Source: Bacteroidaceae bacterium (GTDB lineage: Bacteria; Bacteroidota; Bacteroidia; Bacteroidales; Bacteroidaceae). From it: DNA of 58,490 nucleotides. The notes under the pieces are model-generated. The model was not told the origin of the DNA, ran no database searches, and saw nothing but the letters and a program-made list of their open reading frames with translations. This document shows, in pieces, positions 44,966-53,485 of the stretch. Each line of letters starts with the position of its first letter. Position 1 is the stretch's first letter. The stretch is taken from positions 1 through 58,490 of the forward strand of contig JAFYNL010000025.1 in assembly GCA_017548075.1 (NCBI GenBank). The letters are read 5' to 3'. Both the position numbers and the translations under genes were made by a program.

Positions 44966-47900
44966 ATGAAAAGAAACCTATTTATCTTTTTAATATCCCT
45001 ATTTGCATGCTTGGGAACTTTTCCAACGCTTGCTTATGCTGATTCTCCTATCGAGGACGGTGTTTATTATATCTCCAATACAACGCTGGAAGGCTATCTC
45101 GGTTTAGGCTCATATCATAGTGTTGACCCGTACATTTATTACGTTACCGACGGCCAAAGCAAGACAGCCGATGCCTATTGGATTGTTACGAATACAAGGT
45201 CGGGCTACACTTTCCGCAATGAAGCTACAGGCGAGTACTTGGTCTTCACTTATAACCGTGTGGATCAGTACTATAAGTATATGACTATTGCATCTGAGGC
45301 TCCTGATGACCATTCGCAGTACTGGAACATCATTCAAGGAGATGACGGGGCTTATTGCGTGCAAAGTGTTTACGATACGGAATACTATTGGAACCTCCGT
45401 AATGGATCGAACATGCTTGGAACTTACAGAGGAGGTTGGGGAAACGGTTGGAACGAACGTTACCTCTTCACCCTCAAAGGAGACGATCCAGGTCCTGACC
45501 CTGGCCACGATCCAGATCCTTCTGTAATGCCGAGTTTCCCCGAAGCCCTTCATGTCTATCTGTCTGATGGACGAATGGAAGCCTATCCTTTGGAGTATGT
45601 GACTGGTTATAGCGAAGCCAACGGTCAGCTGATTATCGAAACCAATCTGAATTGGACTTACAAATACGACCTCTCTAAAGTGGATTCTGTAAGCGAGAAG
45701 ACGCCAGACTTCCCGACATTCGATTCGTTTAAGTTCAACAACAGTTATAACGACCAGGTCTTCACAACAGCTAATGGCGAGATAGTGGAAGATACAGTCT
45801 TCGTGACGATTGCAGCCATCGGCAAACGCTTGACTCCTTCGTTCAAGGTGCCAGACGAAAGTGTGCGAGTTTATGTGGATGAAAAGCTTCAGACAAGCAA
45901 GGAAACCCGTTTGCGCTTCGACAAGGACATCTATTATTTGGTTACATGGGAGGGCTATTCCATTCTGACGCCTGAAGCGGATGGTAAGTATTTCCAACAT
46001 CCTTATGGACGTTATGTCCGCGTTCATGTGGATTGGCTGACCGATAGGGCAGAAGTGCCTACCATTTACATCAATACTGCTGACGGACAGCCTGTTACGA
46101 GCAAGAGCTATTTCAAGGATGCTACCATTACCATCGACGGACACGACATCTTCCCTTCAATGGAGGAGACTCCTATGGAGATCAAGGGTAGAGGAAACAG
46201 CAGTTGGGGCTGGGCGAAGAAGCCTTATAGGATAAGGTTCGCAGACAAGGTGAAGCCTCTTGGTATGACAAAAGGTAGGAATTGGGTATTGCTGGCAAAT
46301 GGTATCGGCGGCTCGTTGATGACGAATGCTATCGGCATGAAGGCTGCAAACCTTATGGAGGCAAGTGCTGCCAACCATATTGTGCCTGTCGACCTTTACC
46401 TTAATGGCGAATATCGCGGCAGTTATAACCTGACGGAAAAGGTGGGCCTCGCGAACAATAGCGTCGACCTTGAAGACGAAACGACTGCTGCTCTTCTGGA
46501 GTTGGACTCATATTACGACGAGCCTGACGGACAGAAGTTCCGCTCCACGCCTTACAATCTGCCCATCAACGTTAAGGAACCTGAGTTTGACGAAGGAACG
46601 ACAACTCTGACGCTTGATAAGATTCAGAACAGTTTCAATGCTTTCATGGCAGCTCTCTACAAACAGAAGGACATCACGCCTTATGTTGATTTGGAGCAGT
46701 TGGCACGATTCCTCATGGTTAATGAACTCATTTGTAATTTCGAGTTGTATCATCCCAAGAGCACTTTCTGCTATCGCGAGAACTTCGATGACAAAGAGAG
46801 CAAATACATCTTCGGACCTGTTTGGGACCTTGACTGGGGCTTTGGCTATGAGCAGAGTCACAACTATTTCAAGGGCAACACTACCAGCAACTATTGGACA
46901 CAGCCACCCAGCATGGAGGTGGTTCAGTTCATTCAGGACCTGCGATGGAATTCTGAACCTCTTTGCGAGATATATGAGCAATTGTGGAAGAAGTTCCTTG
47001 ATGAGGACTTGCAGGAGTTGTTGGAGTATTGTCAGGACTACTACGATTTCGCATGCAACTCGTTTGCCAGCAACAAGGGCAAGTGGGGCGACAATACAGA
47101 CTATGCAAAGCAGGCTAAGGATGCTGCAAGTTGGCTGGAGACGCGTGCCAATAAAATCTATCAGGACATTCTCGACGATGTTCGTCCTTACAAGCCAGAT
47201 CCAGTAGATCCTATCGAGTTTGAGAATGACAAACTGTATGCCATTGAATGTCGTCGTGGCGAGCTGATACTCAGCTACGACCATAATGGCTTGGAAGCAG
47301 GCCAGAGTGCTTGGTGGACTGTGCCTGACGAAGACAAGCAGTTTGCCATCATCAACATCGAAGGCAACAACTATCTCTATAGTCCTAGCTTGAAAAAATA
47401 CCTGAGAACAGGTAATGTTTTGAATGGCGAATGGATAGACGCTCTGGGTTCACCCATATACTTCGACACCAACTATCCTGATGGCGAGTACCTCTACATG
47501 ATGAGCACGCTCACCGAGAGCGGAGATATTCGATGGTTCAACAACAATACTTCTACCATTGTCATTAACTCCTACAACACACCCGATCCAGGTGACCGTT
47601 GGAAGATAACAGAAGTGGGTGACTTCGATCCTACGGAAGCTCTTGCAGTAGCAGAGAATAGTATGTTGGCGATAACTACGAACCTTATGTACAATGGCGA
47701 GGTTATTGCCTCAGAAACCAGGAAGATGCCTTATGGCGCAGATTTGCCTGAGCCGCCATCCGACTGGAGCAACGCCTTCGTATCGCTGGAGCCTATTGGC
47801 ACTCATCCGTATATGGTTATGGAAGAGACCACCGTTGCCTACGAGGCTATTTGGATGGGACCATTCGACTTCAGCACTTCGATGGATGATGCCAAGTGGT

Positions 47901-48439
47901 ATAATATGACCATTCGCTCGGATTATATGGTGGGCAAGAACGATACGGAACCCTACTATCCTGTAGCCGTTCATAGTGTTGATACGCTGGCTATGCTGAC
48001 CTTCCAATGGGCCTTCAGCGGCAATCCTTATGAGATTAAGGTCTATAACCGCTCTACTGGATTCGATGAGGTGCTGACGCTCGATGGTTCGCCAGATCAG
48101 AATCAGGTGAATGTAGTGATGCGACCAGGTGATTACAGTTGGATAATCCGACCCAATTCAGACGGCTTCGTGCTCAGTCCGATAGACCATCTTAACGTTT
48201 GCATCAATCAGTTCGGAGGAAGCAAAGGCGCTTTGCAGACTTGGCTGTCAAATAGCAGTCCGAGAGACAACGGCTCTACATTCCGCGTGGTAGAGGCACC
48301 AGATCCGGATGGTGTTGAGCTTCTCTTTGCTGATGACGAGAAGGGAGATGGAACCGTCTATGACCTCTTAGGTCGTAAGGTGGCTAAACCCACTCGAGGC
48401 ATATACATCATCAATGGCCGCAAAGTGCTGATAAAATAA
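44966..48439 (+). CDS. Secreted CotH kinase-family protein with lectin-like modules and sorting tail
   Basis: 1157 residues; start ATG 44966 gives a signal peptide (MKRNLFIFLISLFACLGTFP). A beta-trefoil-like domain (about 27-170) and a VYLSDGRMEAYPL segment precede the CotH domain (about 365-700), which has MEIKGRGNSSWGWAKKPYRI and PVWDLDWGFG (D621 and D623). In spore-forming bacteria and eukaryotes CotH is an atypical protein kinase, and these elements correspond to its nucleotide- and metal-binding segments. Residues about 754-1115 are homologous to the middle of the divergently encoded 1426-residue protein. The tail is VYDLLGRKVAKPTRGIYIIN then GRKVLIK. Kinase activity outside the cell would need ATP, so another nucleotidyl-like or structural role is possible. 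Confidence 0.85.
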   Translation: MKRNLFIFLISLFACLGTFPTLAYADSPIEDGVYYISNTTLEGYLGLGSYHSVDPYIYYVTDGQSKTADAYWIVTNTRSGYTFRNEATGEYLVFTYNRVDQYYKYMTIASEAPDDHSQYWNIIQGDDGAYCVQSVYDTEYYWNLRNGSNMLGTYRGGWGNGWNERYLFTLKGDDPGPDPGHDPDPSVMPSFPEALHVYLSDGRMEAYPLEYVTGYSEANGQLIIETNLNWTYKYDLSKVDSVSEKTPDFPTFDSFKFNNSYNDQVFTTANGEIVEDTVFVTIAAIGKRLTPSFKVPDESVRVYVDEKLQTSKETRLRFDKDIYYLVTWEGYSILTPEADGKYFQHPYGRYVRVHVDWLTDRAEVPTIYINTADGQPVTSKSYFKDATITIDGHDIFPSMEETPMEIKGRGNSSWGWAKKPYRIRFADKVKPLGMTKGRNWVLLANGIGGSLMTNAIGMKAANLMEASAANHIVPVDLYLNGEYRGSYNLTEKVGLANNSVDLEDETTAALLELDSYYDEPDGQKFRSTPYNLPINVKEPEFDEGTTTLTLDKIQNSFNAFMAALYKQKDITPYVDLEQLARFLMVNELICNFELYHPKSTFCYRENFDDKESKYIFGPVWDLDWGFGYEQSHNYFKGNTTSNYWTQPPSMEVVQFIQDLRWNSEPLCEIYEQLWKKFLDEDLQELLEYCQDYYDFACNSFASNKGKWGDNTDYAKQAKDAASWLETRANKIYQDILDDVRPYKPDPVDPIEFENDKLYAIECRRGELILSYDHNGLEAGQSAWWTVPDEDKQFAIINIEGNNYLYSPSLKKYLRTGNVLNGEWIDALGSPIYFDTNYPDGEYLYMMSTLTESGDIRWFNNNTSTIVINSYNTPDPGDRWKITEVGDFDPTEALAVAENSMLAITTNLMYNGEVIASETRKMPYGADLPEPPSDWSNAFVSLEPIGTHPYMVMEETTVAYEAIWMGPFDFSTSMDDAKWYNMTIRSDYMVGKNDTEPYYPVAVHSVDTLAMLTFQWAFSGNPYEIKVYNRSTGFDEVLTLDGSPDQNQVNVVMRPGDYSWIIRPNSDGFVLSPIDHLNVCINQFGGSKGALQTWLSNSSPRDNGSTFRVVEAPDPDGVELLFADDEKGDGTVYDLLGRKVAKPTRGIYIINGRKVLIK

Positions 48440-48486
48440 GGTACTCTAGTGTCATCCTCAAACAACCCCAGTGTCGTTTGCAAAGT

Positions 48487-48517
48487 TAACGTGTTACGTT
48501 TGCAAAGTTAACGTGTG
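48487..48517 (-). repeat. 22-bp repeat array G (2 units, inverted)
   Basis: TAACGTGTT at 48487 and TAACGTGTG at 48509, the reverse complement of the core, 22 bp apart. The conserved trailer, here inverted (AACCCCAGTGTCG), lies to the left (48463-48477). Part of the 337-bp gap 48440-48776, which also holds a terminator and the promoter of the 48777 gene. Confidence 0.8.
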
Positions 48518-48574
48518 ATGTTGACCTTTTTAACTGCAGTTGTTTTTTAGCGAGGCATACCTTATTTATATAAT

Positions 48575-48620
48575 AAAGGGGAGAAATGGCTTTTCGTGGC
48601 GAACCGTTTCTTCCCTTTTA
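48575..48620 (+). terminator. Terminator between the CotH and 1538-residue genes
   Basis: A 15-bp stem with two G-U pairs (AAAGGGGAGAAATGG / CCGTTTCTTCCCTTT) ending in TTTTA, 136 bp past the CotH stop. Confidence 0.7.
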
Positions 48621-48674
48621 TAGTGCCTTTTAGTTAAAAAATGCTAAGAAGAGGAAAATTTTGTTATAATCTTG

Positions 48675-48705
48675 TTTGCTCGTATCGGGTAAAATGTTAA
48701 CTTTG
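48675..48705 (+). promoter_or_regulatory. Promoter of the 1538-residue gene
   Basis: TTTG (48675-48678), 19 bp, TAACTTTG (48698-48705): a full consensus match, with a 71-bp A/T-rich leader before the ATG. Confidence 0.75.
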
Positions 48706-48776
48706 CATGAGCAACTAGTATATGAATTACCTTAAACTAATTATTTTTTAACCTTAATTTATTAACTTTTTAAGCA

Positions 48777-51700
48777 ATGAGAAAATTGTACTTATTGATG
48801 ACATTGTTGTTCCCGTTAGCAACAATGTTCTCGTCGGGTGGCGCAAAAGCTGCTGATCCTGACAAAGCTTTGTACGATGCCGCGATTGCTGCATTCCCGT
48901 CTGGTGCTTACTACATCACAACGGAAATCGATGGCGTCAAGTATTATGTGGCCGCAACTGGTGCATTGGAAGAATGGGGAGAAGAGCATGAGACAACAGA
49001 TGGATTGTTTACAATCAATCAGGTTTCTGGTGGTGCGCTCTATGACATTGGTTGGCATATCGAGGGAGCAAATGGACACTTCTCCAACACTACCTTGGTG
49101 GATAGTAAGGCTCTCCTGAAGCCCGGTACTGGTGTGTTCCGCCTGGATACCAGCAACAACCGTAATGACTGGGAAAGTCAGGTGTTCTATATGAACGAAG
49201 AAGGCAAAATCGCCATTCGTTCTTGTAACACCGCCTTTGGCGAAAGCAGCTGGGCTGACGCAGGTCGTGCTTTCTGGACCTACGAGGTTGACGAGGCTGG
49301 CGAAATTGTCTGGAGCGATTATGGTCCAATGCCCGCCTATAGCTATGAGCCTGCTTACATTTGGACGCTGGAACAACCCGTAGGTTTTGAACTGGTTAAG
49401 TTGGCCCTCAACAACATCATTGGTAAGTATGATGCTGTTCTCTGGGATGAGCGTGAAGAACCTGTTACTCTGAATATGGGTACAGAGTTCGGTCAGTATT
49501 CCGACTTCGAAACATGGTATAAGCTCTATGATTTCATTCAGGAACTCAATACTCTCATCGACGAGAAAATTAATGATCCGGATTATGATTACTATACAGA
49601 TCCCGAAGCTGTAACTCTTGAGGAGGCTGAGCAATTGGCTGCAACGGCCGATTCATTGTATTTGTCAATTCTGGATAGCGAGGTGCCTTATGCACTTCCT
49701 AATGGCGACGGTTACTATCGCATTATTGCCCACAACCTCTACAAATCTGAATTCGATGAAAGTGGCTTCGTCAACAAAGCTTTTGCGGCTTCTTTCGAAG
49801 AAAGTCACAAGGACAAGGGCGTTTGGGGCACACTCAGAAGAGACAGAGCTAACTTCCTTTGGAAACTCACTCAGCATGGCGACAGCATCCTGATTCAGAA
49901 TGCCGGTTTGGGAACTTATATCAGCTTCTCTTCTGGTGACAGAGTTGTGATGACTGAGGACGAGACCGATGCAACTCATCTCGTATTTGACTATGCAGGT
50001 TTTGATTACACAGAGTTGGATGGTGAGGGAGAAGACAGAGACATCTTCTGCATCCGTCTTGCCCGTGAAGAAAACGAGAAGAGATGGCCTGCAGACGGAG
50101 AAGGAAATGTGTCAACTTATCATCAGGCACGTTATTTCCACCAGGCTGGTCACTCATCTAAAGCAGATGATAGCTCTCCTTGGGGCAACTATGGTACAGA
50201 TACAGGTGCAGATCAGGAAATTACTTTCTGGCGCAGAACCTATGACTATGCTCAAGGCGTCGATACATGGACCAGCGAATGGTTCCTCGAGTATGTTCCC
50301 GATGAAGAGGCTGAACAGGTTATTGCTGACTTCGAAGCTATCTTCAATCACGACAAACTGGTAGAACAGAACAACGAGTTGCGCGCAAAGGTGCTTGAAG
50401 ACCTAACTAAGGCTAAGGACGTTCAGAGAACTGCGTTGATTAAGAACGTCAGTCAGTTGTCAAGCCCTTACAGCGATTCTTCTGAAGGTCAGCACCTCGA
50501 ATACCTGATTGACGGTGACGCTAGCACATTCTGGCACACCACTTGGCACGGCTTAGCAGAAGGCGTGGATCCCTTCTACTACTATGGTGAAGGCTACGAA
50601 GAAAGTGGTCTCGAATGTCACTACCTCCAAATCTCCGGCATGGGGAATATGGTTGGCGACTGCGAACTCTACCTCCGCGAGAGAGAGGGTGCTGACAACG
50701 ACCGTGTAAAGACTCTTGTAGTCATGGGTACCGACAACCTGAAGAATGAGGACGAAGATTGGGATGAGATTTTGAGAGTCACACTTCCTCACACAGACAA
50801 GGCTGAAGAGAACAGCGTCTTCTTCCACTTGGATGAAGCTTATCCATATATCCGTGTTTTCGCTATCGAGACGGCCTACAGCAGCTATGCTTTCCGTACA
50901 TTCTGGCATGCATCGGAGATTCAGTTCTACACTATAGAAGAGAACCCCAACTCTCAGTTCGTATTGATGGGTCAGATCGCTCAGGATCTGCAGGATGCAT
51001 ACGACGCAAACTGCGCTATTGCTGATGAAGATCTCGAACTCAAAGACTACGAGGCTCTGAAGGCAGCTTACGAAGCATTCTTGGATTATGGTCTTATCGA
51101 TCCCTCTGAACTGCGTCAAGCTTTGGCTACTTATGAAAATGCTACCGATTGTGTTACCGAAGGCGCAGGACCTGGCTATTGGTCAGACATGACTGTTGTC
51201 AACGATTACAACACTCTGTATAATGAAGTTGTTGCATACAACAAGGCTGGTCGTTACAAGGCCGACGAAATTCACAAGTATGCCGTAATGCTCAAGGCTA
51301 TGCAGAAGAGCTTCATGGAGACAGCTAACGGTGTTGCAACTGACAAGTGGTATCGCATCATGTACCCAACAGAGGAAATGTTCGATGCTTACGACTGGAA
51401 TAAGGAAGGTGGCGACAAGTGTGGTGACCTCGCACCAGAGGATCAGCAGACAATGTGGGGTACCTTCGTTAGCGCTGCTAAGTTAGAGTCAGAAGAAGAA
51501 ACAACTACTAACGACGACGGTGAAGAAGTTACCGTAACCAATAATTGGCTTGAAGATATTGCTGCTGAAGACCTCCGCGAGGGTGATCGTTTGTTCTTCA
51601 TGAACGACGACGCTATTGAGGACAAGGCTACCAGCATGTTCCGCTTCGTTGAACTCGAGTCCGATGGTGCCGACTATACTCCTCTCCTCGCAGACGTGAA

Positions 51701-53393
51701 GGAGAATATGTTGATGGCTCTCGACATGAGTGCTACTTACAAGCAGGGTGATGCTCTGATTACAGACGCTGCACAGTTCTCAAGTAACGCTTCTTATCCT
51801 GGCAATGATGGTCAGAAGCTCGAAACAGGTTGTCTTATCGACGGTGACTTCGGAACCTACTGGCATAGTGACTACGGAAGGACCTTCTGCTGCGTTCCTT
51901 ATCTGCAGATTGCCCTCAACGAGCCCGTTTCTGGTCTCATCGAGGTTTACGTAGGTCGTCGTAACACAAGTAACGGTCACGTTACTCGTATGTACGTTCA
52001 GGGTAGTAATGATGCAGAGACATGGACCAACATTGGTTACATCGAGCTTCCTTACACCAACGCTTCTACTCCTGCTACCAGCCAGCCTCTCGACTTGGGC
52101 GGCACATTCAGCCACCTGCGCTTCTCTATGACTCAGAGATATGGTTCTGACGGCGGTAGCAACATCGAGTTCGATCCGTTCGCAGAAGGCATAACTGCTG
52201 ACGACTACAACGTTAAGTACACTTACTTCCACGCTTCTGAGTTCCAGATCTATCCTGTAACTCCCACCAAGCAGCTGAGCCCAAGCGCACAGGCTCTTCA
52301 GGATGCTTATACAGCAGCCAATAAGGTTGTCCTCAAGGACGCTTCCGCAGAAGACCTCGCTGCTGCTTCACAGGCTTACAAGACATTCCAGACTGAATTC
52401 AACAGCAAGGAAGGCAAGACTGTTCTGCCTAATGGCTTAGACAAGGCTCCTGCTACCTATGCTCTCCAGAACAAGGCTACAGGTCTCTTCGTTATGGTTA
52501 GCGGTACAGGCAACCAGAACAATATCTACCTGAAGGCCGTTCCAACTCTCGTTGGTTACAAGGCAATAGGTTATCAGAGAAGCTTGCTGAGTGCTAAGAA
52601 TACCGATGGCGTAAGCTGCAACAACCTGCATGCAGGTGAGAGCAACCGCAGATTCTGCACATGGGGTACTACAGATCCAACAACCAACTCTGGTCTCGTT
52701 ATCGCAGAAGCTGATGCTGCATTCGAAGTTCCCGCAGAGTACACCTTTACCAAGGACATCAAGCCCGGTAGAATTTATGGTTTGTGCAACAGCGTTACCC
52801 TCACTCCTGTGGATGCTCCTGAAGGAGCAGTTGCCTACACTCCTCTTGGCAGATACCAGAACGATGAAGGTGACTTCTTGGCTCTGAAGGCAATCGAGAA
52901 CATTCCCGCTGGCCAGCCTGTAATCTACATCTATGGTGATACCACTTCTTATGATGCCGACGACGAGTACGTAGAACCCGTGAAGTTTAAGTACTCTACC
53001 GACGAAAAGTTGGTATTGAAGGGTGATACTATTAATGGCTTTATTGCTAGTCTTGTTAACCATTCGCTCAAGGCGCACGAGATTTACTTCTCAGGTAACC
53101 ATGCACAGTGCATTGGTACAACTGGTTATTATATCAGCGGTCCTTGCGTAGTATTGGATATGCCTGAATGTCCCAATGTTGATCCCGAAGGTGACTACGA
53201 TTTCAGCATTTGTCTGAATGAAGAAGGCGACACTGCCGACGGCGTGAAGACTGTTCTTAAGAACATCAGCAAGCCCGGAAATGTTTACAGCATGGACGGC
53301 AAGCTGCTCATGACAGGCGCTACGCTCAACAGTCTGAAGACTCTGGGCAAGGGCATGTACATCCTCAATGGTGTAAAAGTATTGGTTAAGTAA
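48777..53393 (+). CDS. Large secreted protein with two discoidin domains and sorting tail, function unknown
   Basis: 1538 residues with a signal peptide (1-25). The N-terminal module (about 26-205) is homologous to that of the 1426-residue protein (shared WESQVFYMNEEGKIAIRSCN type segment, AGRAFWTYEV). Two F5/8-like domains lie at about 556-720 (EYLIDGDASTFWHTTW, IRVFAIETAYSSYAF, HASEIQFY) and 998-1165 (GCLIDGDFGTYWHSDYGRTF, LRFSMTQRYGS, HASEFQIY), each followed by a helical linker with ALQDAY-like repeats. The tail (VYSMDGKLLMTG ... GKGMYILNGVKVLVK) is a longer variant of the sorting-like motif. No enzyme domain found. The consensus promoter and terminator suggest a strongly expressed single-gene unit. 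Confidence 0.8.
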   Translation: MRKLYLLMTLLFPLATMFSSGGAKAADPDKALYDAAIAAFPSGAYYITTEIDGVKYYVAATGALEEWGEEHETTDGLFTINQVSGGALYDIGWHIEGANGHFSNTTLVDSKALLKPGTGVFRLDTSNNRNDWESQVFYMNEEGKIAIRSCNTAFGESSWADAGRAFWTYEVDEAGEIVWSDYGPMPAYSYEPAYIWTLEQPVGFELVKLALNNIIGKYDAVLWDEREEPVTLNMGTEFGQYSDFETWYKLYDFIQELNTLIDEKINDPDYDYYTDPEAVTLEEAEQLAATADSLYLSILDSEVPYALPNGDGYYRIIAHNLYKSEFDESGFVNKAFAASFEESHKDKGVWGTLRRDRANFLWKLTQHGDSILIQNAGLGTYISFSSGDRVVMTEDETDATHLVFDYAGFDYTELDGEGEDRDIFCIRLAREENEKRWPADGEGNVSTYHQARYFHQAGHSSKADDSSPWGNYGTDTGADQEITFWRRTYDYAQGVDTWTSEWFLEYVPDEEAEQVIADFEAIFNHDKLVEQNNELRAKVLEDLTKAKDVQRTALIKNVSQLSSPYSDSSEGQHLEYLIDGDASTFWHTTWHGLAEGVDPFYYYGEGYEESGLECHYLQISGMGNMVGDCELYLREREGADNDRVKTLVVMGTDNLKNEDEDWDEILRVTLPHTDKAEENSVFFHLDEAYPYIRVFAIETAYSSYAFRTFWHASEIQFYTIEENPNSQFVLMGQIAQDLQDAYDANCAIADEDLELKDYEALKAAYEAFLDYGLIDPSELRQALATYENATDCVTEGAGPGYWSDMTVVNDYNTLYNEVVAYNKAGRYKADEIHKYAVMLKAMQKSFMETANGVATDKWYRIMYPTEEMFDAYDWNKEGGDKCGDLAPEDQQTMWGTFVSAAKLESEEETTTNDDGEEVTVTNNWLEDIAAEDLREGDRLFFMNDDAIEDKATSMFRFVELESDGADYTPLLADVKENMLMALDMSATYKQGDALITDAAQFSSNASYPGNDGQKLETGCLIDGDFGTYWHSDYGRTFCCVPYLQIALNEPVSGLIEVYVGRRNTSNGHVTRMYVQGSNDAETWTNIGYIELPYTNASTPATSQPLDLGGTFSHLRFSMTQRYGSDGGSNIEFDPFAEGITADDYNVKYTYFHASEFQIYPVTPTKQLSPSAQALQDAYTAANKVVLKDASAEDLAAASQAYKTFQTEFNSKEGKTVLPNGLDKAPATYALQNKATGLFVMVSGTGNQNNIYLKAVPTLVGYKAIGYQRSLLSAKNTDGVSCNNLHAGESNRRFCTWGTTDPTTNSGLVIAEADAAFEVPAEYTFTKDIKPGRIYGLCNSVTLTPVDAPEGAVAYTPLGRYQNDEGDFLALKAIENIPAGQPVIYIYGDTTSYDADDEYVEPVKFKYSTDEKLVLKGDTINGFIASLVNHSLKAHEIYFSGNHAQCIGTTGYYISGPCVVLDMPECPNVDPEGDYDFSICLNEEGDTADGVKTVLKNISKPGNVYSMDGKLLMTGATLNSLKTLGKGMYILNGVKVLVK

Positions 53394-53415
53394 GAATAAC
53401 TAATCTATTAATAGA

Positions 53416-53453
53416 GGGAGTTCTTCGGGGAAAGCCCGGAGACTCCCTTTTTT
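53416..53453 (+). terminator. Terminator of the 1538-residue gene
   Basis: GGGAGT plus CTTCGGG pair with CCCGGAG plus ACTCCC and are followed by TTTTTT, 22 bp past the stop. Confidence 0.88.
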
Positions 53454-53455
53454 CA

Positions 53456-53484
53456 TTGAGAATTAAACATTGAGTATTGAACAT
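53456..53484. repeat. Short-period ATTGA(G/A)NATT repeat upstream of the papain-like protease gene
   Basis: ATTGAGAATTAAACATTGAG and TATTGAACATT directly abut the ATG at 53486. A related repeat in the opposite orientation lies inside the same gene at 55990-56022. Confidence 0.6.
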
Positions 53485-53485
53485 T

